From Congeria kusceri (taxonomy: Eukaryota; Mollusca; Bivalvia; Myida; Dreissenidae), in the NCBI GenBank assembly GCA_027627225.1, contig CM051030.1, positions 2,063,501-2,127,500 on the forward strand: a DNA stretch of 64,000 nt, given 5' to 3'. Every line of letters starts with the position of its first letter. Within the stretch, counting starts at the first letter, position 1. This document shows, piece by piece, positions 46,126-57,286 of this stretch. The translations under genes were made by a program, and so were the position numbers. The notes below the pieces were generated by a model, which did no database searches, was not told where the DNA came from, and saw only the letters and a list, made by a program, of their open reading frames with translations.

Positions 46126-47394
46126 AAAAACAAAGGAAAATTAAATTAAAATAGTTATTATAACCTAATTTCTCATATCTCCTAACAGTGACATATACTA
46201 AGATTGTTAAGTTAACAAATGATTTTTACAAAATCCGATTCAGGTGTCTCGTTTGCTTGTTCTAACTCCAATTACAAAACACACAACCTACTGCGAAATC
46301 GTCTGACAACCGTGACCGAAGATCGTACCGTGTCCATTTTTCATGTAACCGAGATCCCAGACAGACTAAATTAGCATGATTTGTCCATGCAAATAGTGCA
46401 TATTTCATTGATTATGACAGATCTGTGCCGATGTTTCAAATGGCGTTCATACGGTGTTTCACCCTGAAATGTGATTAAACGTGTCGTTACTGGCGTGGCG
46501 CTAGGAATAAATGTGTCACTGGTTATTTTTTAACTTTCCTCGATCATAATTATTCGTCCTCTCATTTGTGTTGTTCAGATATGTGATACTGTGATATTGT
46601 GATATTGAAATGTTGACAGTGTTATCGTATATATCCCCTTTAAATATGCAATATTTAGTACGAATGTGGTTTTATTGCGTTACATAATGCAGAAATGAAT
46701 TGTTTGTCACAATTTTCCTATTGCCTATTTTAGAACATGCATTTTACGGAACAATTTCTTAGAATTTTCGGAACTATTTTCAAAACATTAGCCTCCGCCC
46801 ATAAGTTGTTGCAGAGTAACCCAGGTTAATTTCCTTCTTTATCTATGGAAAATCAGCCGTATGCCGTGTTAGAATACCAATTAGTCACAAGTATCTAATT
46901 ATTTATTTGTTTTCGTATATAAAATGCATTTGTTTAGATTCATTTAACAGTTAATTCCAGCAAGCATGTGTTATTTAAACAGAAATATTACCTTGGGAAT
47001 AGACTGCACCAATTGTTTGACCATTTTGCAGAATTATTGACTTATCTGTTTATGCTTTTTTTTGGCAAAAAATATTTATTGGAATACATACCTATGCAAA
47101 GATATTGGATTCTTCAGTGTTCGCTAATTATAAAATAGTAATTTATGATCTTCGTAATCGGTAAGTATTTGATTTGTAAGTCAATGGGAGGGAAATCTGC
47201 CCAATACAACTTCAATATCTACTGGATAATCTCCGTTTAATTCAATAAAGTCATTTTTAGTTGAATAAAGAAATCATAAACAGTAATTTAAAACAGCAAA
47301 ATTTGCAAAAGCAAAATCCAGTTATGGAGATTTGTTATCAAAGCATTGTTAAATAAGTTGTCTTGTTTATCGAAACAATTCATGACAAAATAAT
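46126..47394. other. intergenic, no feature recognised
   Basis: AT-rich. A slightly GC-richer patch lies at 46240-46530 without a usable reading frame. Confidence 0.4.
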
Positions 47395-47830
47395 AATAAG
47401 ATAACTCGGAAAGTACTGAAGACATGTTGATGAAACTTTGTATACATAGCAACAGCAATGTGAGAATTATGCATGACCTTTTATTTTTTACCAGAGGTCA
47501 AAGGTCACGTGACTGTTACTAAAAATATAAATAAACTAAAACAAACTGGATCCTGCGATAACTCAAAAAGTACTAGAAGATATTTTGATGAAACTTGGTA
47601 TACATATAAACGGCAATGTGAGGATTATGCAGGACCTTTTATTTTTCACCAGAGGTGAAAGGTCACGTGACTGTTACTAAAAATAGAAATAAACTTGATA
47701 CTGTAATAATTCGAAAAGAACGTAGCATATGATCATGAAACTTGGTACACAGAATGGACTATATGATTGCCTCTGTCAGTCTAGTACTGCAATAACTCAA
47801 AAAGTAACTCGAATGTCTGGTCAATGTTAC
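47395..47830 (+). repeat. tandem array, ~165-bp unit, 2-3 copies
   Basis: GATGAAACTTGGTATACAT, GACCTTTTATTTTTCACCAG, AGGTCAAAGGTCACGTGACT and ACTGTTACTAAAAATA recur. Related to the type-2 core of families A and B. No terminal arms were found. Confidence 0.75.
47495..47507 (+). promoter_or_regulatory. perfect DR1 nuclear-receptor element next to an E-box
   Basis: AGGTCAAAGGTCA runs directly into CACGTG (47506-47511). The next unit has the one-base variant AGGTGAAAGGTCA before CACGTG at about 47654. Function is untested. Confidence 0.4.
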
Positions 47831-48175
47831 TAAAATAGAAAAAACAACAACTTAATACTGAAGTGACAAATGGGATTTGAATATGAACCTTTGTACATCT
47901 ACAGATAAAGGGCAATTTGACGGTATTGCACAATGTTTAATTAGTAGGGGTTTTCACCAGTAGGGGACTCCTGTATTGCTCGCAATACTATCAAAGCCTT
48001 GTTCTTATATGGTTACAGAGCTCCAGATAACTTTGTAAGGCAATTCTTATTTTACTCCCAAATTTAAAATTAAATTCTCAAAAACAATTTTTCAAATCAT
48101 TATTTACTATTTGCAAATGAAACATCAATACTAAAAGTCTACTCAAAACATCAGAAGTGATTTACAGATGCGAGA

Positions 48176-48238
48176 TGGTAACTGAGCACAAAAGCTCACC
48201 CTTGCATATTAGTACTTTGTGCTTGGGAGCTAAAATGG
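48176..48238 (-). mobile_element. family-A 5' hairpin arm, inverted fragment
   Basis: On the - strand it reads TTTTAGCTCCCAAGCACAAA, then AAGGGTGAGCTTTTGTGCTC, a diverged form of the family-A 5' hairpin. It points away from the family-A 3' end 430 bases further on. Confidence 0.45.
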
Positions 48239-48399
48239 TTCTAAATAATTTCTCATCATATTCATTTTTCAATGCATCTTTTTACGCAAAGATTTTAAAT
48301 CTTAATCGTCTTTTGTTAATTTAAATGCATATTTATGCATTTACGCACGTTACCTGGAGCTCTGTGGTTATATAAAAAAATTTTAAAATCTTGTCGGAA

Positions 48400-48677
48400 A
48401 GTGCTTGCTGCATTTAAATTAATTTCACAGAAATGGTCCTTGGGTGACATAACCAAACTGCTTGAAATAATTTTGATTAGTTAAAACCAGAGTTTTCCTT
48501 GTATGGCTACATAGTAATCGTTAAAACTGGGTCATGTGGGGTCAGAAACGAGGTGACCAGGGCAAATTAAAGAAAAAGCTTGTGAACACTCTAGAGGCCA
48601 CATTTGTTGCACAATCAACATGAAACTTGCTTAGCCTCTCAGGTAATCAACCTAGGGCCATGGTGGCCCTCTTGTTT
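48400..48677 (+). mobile_element. family-A 3' end with one core remnant
   Basis: Contains TTTCACAGAAATGGTCCTTG and GGTGACATAACC (core unit), then CTCTCAGGTAATCAACCTAG, hairpin GGGCCAT-GG-TGGCCC and CTCTTGTTT. Degenerate and truncated. Confidence 0.65.
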
Positions 48678-49147
48678 ATTTAAAAAATAAACATTCCATT
48701 AACATATTATAATAATTTAAGAAATCAGAAATTTACTGCTTGTGTCATATTGCCAATATTTATATGAAAAAAAGTATGCCCTTAGATGCATACTTTAATT
48801 TGATACAATTAACATGCAACACCATAAATATAGCGCAACCACATTTTGAAGAGAAATTTGAAAAAAATAAAAGAAAAGAGTTAGTATAATGCATACAACA
48901 CGTGGTATAGCGGCTTTAAGGTTGATTATTTTTTTTTATGTTTTGTATGCTCTGCATCTTTTATTAGGCTGACAGAATAAATTAATCTCCATGGAGGAAG
49001 TTAAGGAAGACATTAATTTTAGTATTTAGGCCATTAGTTTTTAATAAGTTGTTTAATGGTTGCTTCCAGGCACAGATTCAGGATTTGGAGGTAGATGGGG
49101 CGGAAAAATTCAATACCTACCAACCTGTACATGTATAAATAGAGGAT
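48678..49147. other. intergenic, no feature recognised
   Basis: AT-rich DNA with no supported gene. Confidence 0.4.
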
Positions 49148-49303
49148 ATTTGTTTAATGCAGTGTAAGATCGTATTTTATTTCATGAGTGGTCATAGAAA
49201 CAATATTTTCACGAGTGGTGCAGCCACAAGTGAAAATATCTAGTTTCTATGACTACGAATGAAATTGAAATAAAATACGATCTTACACTGTATTAAACAA
49301 ATT
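49148..49303. mobile_element. fold-back element (long near-perfect palindrome)
   Basis: Left arm 49148-49216 (TTTGTTTAATGCAGTGTAAG, ATCGTATTTTATTTCATGAG) is the inverse of the right arm 49232-49303 (CTCGTAGTCATAGAAAC when inverted), with a short spacer containing GTGGTGCAGCCAC, itself a hairpin. The transcript or single strand would fold into a stem of about 65-70 bp. Confidence 0.85.
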
Positions 49304-49798
49304 TTCTTTTTATTTCATGCTTTTGAACGATAAATTAAAAAAATGCGCGAGATATATGCTGAAGCATTACAAATTTTGTGTATTATGACGTCATAAATAT
49401 GACGTCATTATGATTCCAAAATTGTTGATCACTGTTGTGGTGGGAAAATAGTGCCACTGTTACTGCGACTTTGTCGCTTAGTTATATTTGTATTGAATTT
49501 TATTTTGTGTTTTCTGTTGTTTAAAAAGGCCGATGTGTACGCTGACGATTAGGGTATTCACAAAATAAACCTAGAAACAAAGTTAAAAGTAATTCCATAT
49601 AACCAAGAGTGAAATGATCAAACGTTATCTCCTATCATTCACCAAATAGCATGTAATAAAGTTATATCATTTATTACAAGATTGTATTTTAGATAATTTT
49701 ATGGGGAGTGGGGCCTATGCAGCTAATGCACCCTCTAAATTTGCCTATGGCATCGCCCAACATTTTTTTAATCCAGAAACAATCCATTTCCATACATA
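49304..49798. other. intergenic with paired TGACGTCA sites
   Basis: TGACGTCA occurs at 49386-49393 and again at 49400-49407. A mixed-composition stretch follows. No gene. Confidence 0.4.
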
Positions 49799-49876
49799 TC
49801 ATGTTTGAAATCAATGCATTTCATGTTTGAAATCCATGCATTTCATGTTTGAAATCCATGCGTTTCATGTTTGAAA
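49799..49876. repeat. short tandem repeat, 23-bp unit, ~3.4 copies
   Basis: Unit TCATGTTTGAAATCCATGCA then TTT. Confidence 0.9.
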
Positions 49877-49955
49877 GGGCAAAGCTGAATTGTGCAACCT
49901 ATATTTAATAAGAAAATGCACATAAAATCCTGTGAAACAAGCAAAAAACGGATTT

Positions 49956-49968
49956 TGACCTTTGACCT
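49956..49968 (-). promoter_or_regulatory. perfect DR1 nuclear-receptor element
   Basis: TGACCTTTGACCT in the first unit of the two-copy array. Function is untested. Confidence 0.4.
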
Positions 49969-50130
49969 CTAAGTGTGTCCTTGACCTGTGACATATGGAT
50001 TGGTTGACATGCACTTTACCTTGTCTCATTGAGGTTAACATTTGTGCCAAGTAGTTTTTAAAATCCATGGCAAGCTGAAGCACAGACAAGCAAAGTGTCC
50101 ATTTTGCACTTTGACCTCTAGATGTGACCT

Positions 50131-50143
50131 TGACCTTTGACCT
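50131..50143 (-). promoter_or_regulatory. perfect DR1 overlapping an ERR-type site
   Basis: TGACCTTTGACCT, overlapped by TGACCTTGA at 50125-50133, so three half-sites stand in a row. Function is untested. Confidence 0.4.
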
Positions 50144-50255
50144 AGTGATCTGATTCATGAGGGGTACACACCAGCTTATTGCAGTAAACATTTGTGCCAA
50201 ATAATTCTAAGATCCCTCCATCCATGGCCAAGTTATAGTGTGGACAAGCAAAATA

Positions 50256-50910
50256 AGCCAATTAATAATCAAACAAGACTGAGACATTTAACTGAAAAAT
50301 TGGAGCAGGCATCAGTGTTAACGTTCATTTTATGTGCGTTTATTTGAATTTGTTTTTTGTTTCCAGAGTTTTTCAACTTTACACTTTTTTACGGTGGTAT
50401 AGAGGCGGCATGTGTTTAATTTTAATTATCAAAATAGCATAATATTATGTTGTGGCCACAAGTTAAGAAGACGTGGCCACGAGTTAATATTTTGTGGCCA
50501 AAACCCACACATGTCACCTCAATGCCACCGTTATTTTTGGATTGTAAGATTTTATCGTTTTTTTTTCCACCACCTGTCCATCACTTGTGACACAACAATC
50601 TGTGAAACATCTGATAGAAACGAATGGCCTTACATGCGTCGCATCTACAGGTGTAACAACACAGACTTTATCATTTACAACAGTGAATGTCAAGTAATAT
50701 TGTATGATGGCTGTTTTTATACTAGATCTAATAAGCTAATTTCTGCACAGATTCGGTATTTGTAACCTGTTGCAGAAATTTGTAAGTAAGTACTCACAAT
50801 GGATCAATGTCAGTCGAATATCAGCTTTATTTCCCCTCCCGCAAAAAATAATTGTGTGAGGAGTGTCCCTTCTAAGATTTTGAGCGTCAAAATTACGTAG
50901 CCATTATTTT
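50256..50910. other. intergenic with TGGCCA palindromes
   Basis: TTGTGGCCACAAGTTAAG, CGTGGCCACGAGTTAA and TTTGTGGCCA follow one another at 50451-50503; a further TCGTGGCCACAAG is at 55198. The open frame of 117 residues starting at 50412 begins inside this repeat and shows no recognised domain. Confidence 0.4.
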
Positions 50911-51748
50911 TATACCCCCACAAACAAAGTTTAGGGGGGTATATAGGAGTGAGCTTGTCGGTCTGTCGGTCCGACGGTCTGTTGGTTTTTGGTTTCCGGA
51001 TGATAACTCGAGAAAGGCTTGACATATTCAAATAATTTTTGGTACACATGTGTAACATCATAGAATACAGGTCAAGTTCGATGTTGGTTACAAATCACTA
51101 AATTTTGACAGAGTCATGGCCCCTTCTCGACTTAAAATTTCCTAAAAACATGATTTCTGAATGATAACTCAAGAATGGCTTAACGTGTTCAAATAATTCT
51201 TGGTAAACATGTGTAGCATCATAAAATACGGGTCAAGTTCGACTTTAGTTACAAACCACTAAATTTTGACAGAGTTATGGCACTTTATTTGACATAAATT
51301 CCCTAACAACATGGTTTCCTGGCTATAACTCAACAATGGCTTGACATATTTATATAATGATTGGTACACATGTGTAGCATCATAAAATACCGGTCAAGTT
51401 CGACTTTGGTTACAAACCACTAAACTTTGACACAGTTATGGCCCCCTTTTTGACTTACATTCCCGAAACAAATGGACAATAAGTCATGAAAGGCTTCACA
51501 TATTTAAATTATTTTTGGTACATAGGTGTAACTTTATAAAATACAGATGAAGTTCAACTTTGGTTACAAACCACTAAATGTTGACAGAGTTATGGCTCCT
51601 ATTGAAATTAAATTTTTCCAAATTCACTGTTGACCATTCCCAAATTAAAGCATTCTCTCTCTGTCCATTTCTTTCGAATGGATGCCATAGTTTTGTAACA
51701 AGGCAATATTGTGGGGGTATATCCGTCACTCATGTGACAATTCTAGTT
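50911..51748 (+). mobile_element. Helitron-like element, family C, complete
   Basis: The 5' end is a hairpin, TATACCCCCACAAACAAAG with TTTAGGGGGGTATA. About four core units of ~160 bp follow (anchors GATAACTCGAGAAAGGCTTG, CACATGTGTAACATCATA, GGTCAAGTTCGA, ACAGAGTTATGGCCCC). The 3' part has GTGGGGGTATATCC, the inverse of the 5' arm, then hairpin GTCAC-TCAT-GTGAC (51725-51738) and the tail AATTCTAGTT. It has the same plan as families A and B with different sequence. No coding capacity. Confidence 0.75.
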
Positions 51749-51889
51749 GTACATAACAATTTATGATGATGAGACTGCATAATATATATCTATTTATTTG
51801 TATACATCAAGAAGTAACTTTCTGGCTTGAATATGTGTTCTTTTGGTACTTTGGTTTTAAAAGGCAAAGTGTATTGAGGTATGAGGATG

Positions 51890-52190
51890 TATGAGTTTTG
51901 TGTGCAAGTTGGGTGGTGGATTTTTAGTGAGAATTGGGTGATGGAAGTTTTTAATAGGAATTGGGTGATGGAATTTTTAGTGGGAATTGAGTGAGAAGAA
52001 GTGCAGTGTATAAGTGGGAAGAGCAGTGATGGATTTGTTTAGTGGGAAAAGGAGGGGAAGTACATGTAGAAGAGGGGGATTTGTATTTGGTAGAGAGTGG
52101 GAGTTTTTGTGGGAAGAGGGGTAATGGAATTTGGTAGAGAGTGGGATTTTTCGTGGGAAGAGGGGTAATGGAATTTGTAGTCATTTGTTG
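51890..52190. repeat. G/T-rich degenerate tandem repeat
   Basis: Blocks such as GAATTGGGTGATGGAA, GTGGGAAGAGGGGTAATGGA and TTTGGTAGAGAGTGGGA recur with variable spacing. Strong strand asymmetry: G far exceeds C on the + strand. Confidence 0.7.
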
Positions 52191-52356
52191 GGAGTTTTGT
52201 TTTTTGGTTTGGATTGTAGGGTGTTCTTTATTTTTCTATAAACCTTGATGTGGCCAATGCATTTTGTTCTTCAAACTTTGTTTTCACAGCTGGCAGGATA
52301 ACTATCTATCTCCCATTAAGTCAACCCCCTTTCTAGGACCTAAACAAAGATAACTG

Positions 52357-52584
52357 GTGTCAAGAACCCGCAGATGTTCAGATGATGTGTCCATGTCAGT
52401 AGAGGAAGTGGATCAGGTTTTTACAGGATGCTGGTATCATGCGATGACAGACGATTACCATCAGGATGACATTTATGACAATTCTCTAGTGCAGTTTTGT
52501 ATTGTAAGGCATATTGTAGAAACAGAACGCACTTTCGAAACCATGAAATGTGGGAAAAATATATTATCTGTTATAAATTATTAA
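52357..52584 (+). other. open reading frame, possible exon, unidentified
   Basis: A 75-codon open frame preceded by an acceptor-like CCTTTCTAG at 52329-52337. The first two thirds have ordinary soluble-protein composition (SDDVSMSVEEVDQVFTGCWY and HQDDIYDNSLVQF); the rest looks like intron or spacer. GC is higher than in the neighbouring DNA. No family is recognised, and the frame could be fortuitous. Confidence 0.25.
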
Positions 52585-53066
52585 ATAGGTACTGTGAAAA
52601 TGTCAAATTTATATTAATCATATTACACTGTACCTATGAAACGATGTTCCATATTATTTCCACAGTTTGTTATTAGAATGAGTTCAGTTGACTGTGTGAA
52701 AATACTTTTCATCTTTTAATATAAATAATTAAAATAATGTGCAACTGTAGAATAAGTAATCACTTAAACAGACCATTATGCCCCAAATGGATATCTATGT
52801 CTTAAAATCCTAGTGCCCGTCTTCAGGACACATAAATACCTTATTTAGATCTATATCTTAAAAATTATGTTTGTTTTTATCATTAAAGTAATTTACGCTG
52901 GTAACTGCTTATTATAAAAGAAGTGTAACAGTACCTAATTTTACTCTGATTTTGCAAACAAAAATGTAGTGCTATTACAATTTTATATGATCCACCATGT
53001 TATACATGCCTGATATACATCTTTTATATTTATAGCGTAACTTAGCTGTATTAGGCGTACAAAAAA
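52585..53066. other. intergenic, no feature recognised
   Basis: AT-rich DNA with no supported gene. Confidence 0.4.
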
Positions 53067-53383
53067 TATGTTTGTTTCAGGTTACATGCCCAAAAAAATT
53101 AAGGTAGGTAGGTCAGGATTTTTTTTATTTTATTTATTTTTTGTTTGGTTAATGGTCAACTCCAAGATTCTAAAACTGAATAAATATTCAAAACATATCA
53201 GTAATATACTTAAACATTGCTTATAAGTGGATACTATCAAAACAAAACACTTATTTATCCCAAAATACATTTCATTATTGAAAAAGGTAAATGAAATCAA
53301 AATCAATCTGACCAACCCAATCAAATGTTCTAGGGTCGGGGCATTTCTTTAGGGTAGGTTGGATAACCTGAAACAAATATATA
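53067..53383. mobile_element. MITE with TTTGTTTCAGGTTA ends
   Basis: ATATGTTTGTTTCAGGTTAC at the left; GGATAACCTGAAACAAATAT at the right, inverse. Subterminal TAAGGTAGGTAGGTCAG and TTAGGGTAGGTTGG. Its right part is embedded in both family-A composites (15669-15826, 32070-32210). Confidence 0.75.
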
Positions 53384-53437
53384 TTTTTTTACGCCTTAAA
53401 GCAACTTTTTCATCAAATGCTACAACACTTATTATGA

Positions 53438-53827
53438 ATCAAAACACTGATAAAGTAGAAAGACTGTTCCGAAAAAAGGAAAGAAACCAAAATCAAGGGA
53501 AATAGTGTGGGAATATTTTCTTATAAAAAGGACACATTTGTTTGAATGAAATTGAATTTCTACAAAGTCATTTTAATACAAGACAAATCGAACTACTCAT
53601 TGTTATACTTTCAACATTTTGCAGATGATATTTTTGTATGCAAAATACTAAATGTGAATGCAATAAAATGCATAACAGTCAACATCTCGACCAATCCTGA
53701 ATGGGCAGAATTAGCCGATGGAGCGTATACATTTGGGAGTATTGATTGTTAGTGCTTCGTAGCCTGCAAAGTGAAAAGTAGGTCACACAATTCCATTTCT
53801 AAAAATCACACTACTCAAGACTGTTGG
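53438..53827 (+). mobile_element. family D element, copy 3, shortened
   Basis: ATCAAAACACTGATAAAGTA then GAAAGACTGTTCC at the left, and CGTAGCCTGCAAAG and ACTACTCAAGACTGTTGG at the right. The terminal hairpin is lost and the interior is partly replaced. The small open frame inside (53546-53752) is not taken as a gene. Confidence 0.6.
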
Positions 53828-54369
53828 AAAGTATTTAGGCTTATAAAATACAAAGGTAAATCAGCTTAAAGTTAAAACAAAAGGTTGCAGAAAAAAGAAA
53901 GTATATACTAGGCTTCTTAAATACAAAAGGAAATCTGCTAAAAGTTGAAAAAACTTTGCAGTGCAGATTTTCTAATTTGAGCATCAATATCTCGATAACT
54001 TAAGTACAGATGTCTGTCCCTAATCAGATGTATTATTTATTTGTACCCTCGCTAACTTGAGAAATTGGTTCATGCCTCTATGCACTAATTGTCGTACAGG
54101 TGCAAACCTTTCTCACCCTTTGGACCAAAGATCTTTTTGTAAACAATCCCAGCAATTTTTCATCAAAGTTAGTGCATCATCTAAGTTACCATTTGTAGCA
54201 AAACAATTCATTAATGTTTTATAACAAAGTAGAATATAATCATGTTATAATTCTTGTCTTTAAAAAAAAAATTTGGCGTAAATTTCCCCGCCACCTTTCC
54301 CCCAAAGGTGAAACAAAACACTGAATATAGTAAATTCAACTAAAATAGAAAATTATAAATTTGCTTGTC
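53828..54369. other. intergenic, no feature recognised
   Basis: AT-rich. TTAGGCTTATAAAATACAAA and CTAGGCTTCTTAAATACAAA at about 53838 and 53910 suggest a two-copy degenerate repeat of about 72 bases. Confidence 0.35.
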
Positions 54370-54512
54370 TATGAACAAGGCCTTTTAAAGAATCCAGTGG
54401 AAGTAGAAAATAATAAATCAGCATATCTGTAAAGAAGTCCTTTTAAAGAATCCAGTGGTAATATAACACTTCTCTGTAGATAAGTACCTTTAACGAACCC
54501 AGTGGAACTAGT
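54370..54512. repeat. degenerate tandem repeat, ~55-60-bp unit, 3 copies
   Basis: CCTTTTAAAGAATCCAGTGG occurs at about 54381 and 54440, and a variant, CCTTTAACGAACCCAGTGG, at about 54488. Confidence 0.7.
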
Positions 54513-55222
54513 GTCTTTAAAACACCTGAATTCACCAAGGGTCACAGAAATGTATGAGGTTTTTGTGTGTACAGACTCCATGGTAATAACGACTGTTTAT
54601 GCTGATGTAAAATACAGCTCTGTGTTTTGTTTGAAAGTAATTAGTTTACAGGTAAGCAAGAAGCTTTCCTCTTTCATCATGAGGGATTGATTGATTCGAA
54701 TTCTGTCTGGCCTTGGCAAATATGGTACTGGGTGTTGTGCTTTTCTTGGATAAACAACTTTATTAGGTGATCAGATGTTTTGTTGCTTGCTTCTTTTGGG
54801 ACATTAAGTGATTTAGTGGAATCGTACAGTTTTAATTTACGTGCACTGTGTTTATGGAAATTTGTATGGATATTTGGCTTATGAATGTCAGAAAATGGAT
54901 TCCCTTCAATTTTTTTTTATATTAATAAATACATTTTCTTTTTGTATTGAAAGTCAAGTGAATAACAGAAAGGTAAGTGTTTTATTTGTGTTTATCTTTT
55001 TAAATAATTTCTACATTTCGACCTATTCGCTCTATAATATTGCCATTGTAGATACATGTTTATATATTTATAGGTGATAGACTTTTTTTTCTAAGTAAGA
55101 AAATCAATTAAAATTCTCTTATTTACTTGTTAAAAAATGGCAAGTCAGTAAGTTTTAAAATATTGGACAATTCCTGTAGAAATCGTCTTTAATAACTCGT
55201 GGCCACAAGATAAATTATTTTT
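54513..55222. other. intergenic, no feature recognised
   Basis: AT-rich DNA with chance open frames. One TGGCCA palindrome at 55199-55206. Confidence 0.4.
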
Positions 55223-56171
55223 AGACTGTTGGCGCAAGCCAACAGGATTTAGTAGGTGTATTCAGAAATCGGTCTTGAGAGAACTACTTTTTTACTTTGC
55301 AGGCTACGAGTCAGTAAATCGATAAATTACTGAGCAGTGAGGCTTCCTGTTATCGATGCTACTTATTATGAATAGATGACAAGAAATAGATCCGACTTAA
55401 AACACTAATACATCATAATAATAATCCATTAAGTCCATATCTACATGTGTATTTATGTTATGTCTATTCACATAGGTGTGATAGCGTATCTGTCTGTGCT
55501 GTTGACTGGTTAACTGCGTATCATCATATTGCGTAAGTTTAACAACAGTGTATTGAGTCAGTACATATAGCGGAGCGATCGTAACCACGCGATTGACGAT
55601 TGCTTCTGCTTTTGACGTATGCATAAGAATTATGGAAAAGCATTGTACTTCTAAAGAGAGTTTAGAATGTATTTCACTAATTTAACATATTTTTATTTAA
55701 ATAGTTATTTTCCGAAATAGCGCTTGTGATAAAAAGCACTGTATATTGATTCGAACTTATAAGGTTCATCGACGATTGTTTACCCATAGTAGATTGACTT
55801 GTGTGCATATAACTCTGTTTGCTTTTTAAATAGTTTGCAAAAAAATATTTTACTCCCACGAATTGCCAAAAATAATGATGAGAATGTCGTAGATAAATAG
55901 TATTGAATTAGACGCGCGCTATATAAGTTTTAATTGGCAAAAAAGCACTGGCCTGGATCTCCATCTTCAATTAGGTCAAATACCAGCTTATACCAATTTA
56001 TTTTAATTAGAGTGTATAGTTATGAGTTTCGTTTTTTTGTTGTAGAAATGATATAACAGACAGGTGAATTACTTCAATAAATGTTCCTTATGATAAAAAA
56101 TGCTCTCGTAATTCATTTGCTCTTCGTTTCTTTTCTCACCAACAGTCTTTCTACGCTGTCATTGTTTTGAT
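55223..56171 (-). mobile_element. Helitron-like element, family D, copy 2
   Basis: Inverted relative to 34947-35800. On the + strand it begins with the terminal hairpin AGACTGTTGGCGCAAGCCAA then CAG, continues with ACTTTGCAGGCTACGAGTCA, and ends CCAACAGTCTTTCTACGCTG then TCATTGTTTTGAT. 949 bp, about 95 bp longer than copy 1. The interior AGATGGAGATCCAGGCCA (- strand) is shared. Confidence 0.75.
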
Positions 56172-56313
56172 TCTCACTTGTCTTGTCTATGCCACGGTAG
56201 TTCCCAGACACGGTAAAGGTCTGCTAAAATTTCACACTTGCAGGGCTTACAAAACAAAGTGTTTAGCCTGCCGCCTCAAAACCGTGTGATAGATACATCT
56301 GTAGTCTGTAGTG

Positions 56314-56631
56314 ATGCCTATCAATATTTTCCCCCAGGGGGGGAGTGGCGGGCAAACCCAGGGGAATTAGACTCATTGTACTTTGGGGGATCTAATCCCC
56401 CACCCTAGAGCCAAGCATATTTGTCTAAATCCCCTTAATTGGGGATGCTTAATTGGTGTATCAAATGGTCCGGGGGCCAATATAATCATGATCTAAAATC
56501 CAAACAAAGTCTATTTCCCTGGACCCGGAATCATTCGGCGTGTCAAATTCCCACCTATCGGGAATTGCTTTCAGTATAAAGTCCCGTATGTGCCCGCCGC
56601 TCCCCCCTAGGGGAAAATATTGATAGGTGCA
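56314..56631. mobile_element. MITE-1, copy 8 (long form)
   Basis: TGCCTATCAATATTTTCCCC and GGGGAAAATATTGATAGGTG then CA. The interior has CCAGGGGAATTAGACTC, CCACCCTAGAGCCAAGCATA and AATCATTCGGCGTGTCAAAT. It is the most complete copy and is useful as family reference. Confidence 0.85.
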
Positions 56632-56704
56632 TGACCACGGTGGGTTGTGATTGAGACTTTATCGATCAAAGTTCCAGTAATATCTCGAGCATTTTATCAT
56701 TTTT

Positions 56705-56997
56705 AGCTCGACTATTCGAAGAATAGATGAGCTTTCCCACTACCCCCGGCGTCGGCGTCGGCTCTAGTATCAGGGGCAACATTACCCATAACTCTGTTTT
56801 GTATTTTGACAGAGCTAGCCCACTTTTTACACAGACTTTGTGGTTAAAGTTTTTGTTCCAAAAATGTATATACTATACAAGGCTTCACTTAAAAATATTG
56901 TATTTTAACAAATTTATGCCCCTTTCACTATCCAAAATATGTACCAACTGAAATACTTCGAATAGTCGAGCACGCTGTCCTCTGACAGCTCTTGTTT
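56705..56997 (+). mobile_element. Helitron-like element, family B, small complete copy
   Basis: The 5' hairpin AGCTCGACTATTCGAAGAAT then AGATGAGCT is followed by GGCGTCGGCGTCGG. The 3' part has CGAATAGTCGAGC, the inverse of the 5' arm, then hairpin GCTGTC-CTCT-GACAGC and TCTTGTTT. At 293 bp it has barely one core unit, so it shows the minimal terminal parts. It identifies the right arms at 1018 and 11502 as the same family. Confidence 0.8.
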
Positions 56998-57025
56998 ATA
57001 CAAACTATGCATTACTTAATGATCT

Positions 57026-57286
57026 GGGTCTATATTCCAAAAACATCTTAAGTTTCTCGTAAACTATTTTCACTTCTAAAGTTCCAACTTTTGTAATGTA
57101 ATATTTTTAAAACTACATATAAATGTGTGAATCCCTTTATTGTTAAGTAAACAATAGTTAATAATAAGTTGATAATTTATGCACACTTAGCACAATGCCA
57201 TTTAAATATGAAATTAAATGTTAATTAAATAATTACGACTTCAAGGTTAAGGATAAGATTTTGTGGAGTTTCTGGAATACAGCCCC
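57026..57286. mobile_element. MITE with GTATTCCAGAAAC ends, complete
   Basis: Left GGGTCTATATTCCAAAAACA and right GTTTCTGGAATACAGCCCC are inverse with few mismatches. Its right end is also the first part of the 63-bp array that follows. Confidence 0.65.

Larger units (their letters stand above)
49949..50255. repeat. tandem array, ~155-bp unit, 2 copies
   Basis: Each unit has TTTGACCTCTA, TGTGACCTTGACC, CATTTGTGCCAAGTAGTT and GGACAAGCAAA-like blocks. It is a relative of the 44520-46080 array. The open frame on the - strand here is a repeat artefact. Confidence 0.75.

Noticed and set aside
50412..50765. 117-codon open frame with many cysteines
   Set aside because: Starts within a run of TGGCCA palindromic repeats; no domain and no convincing splice sites.
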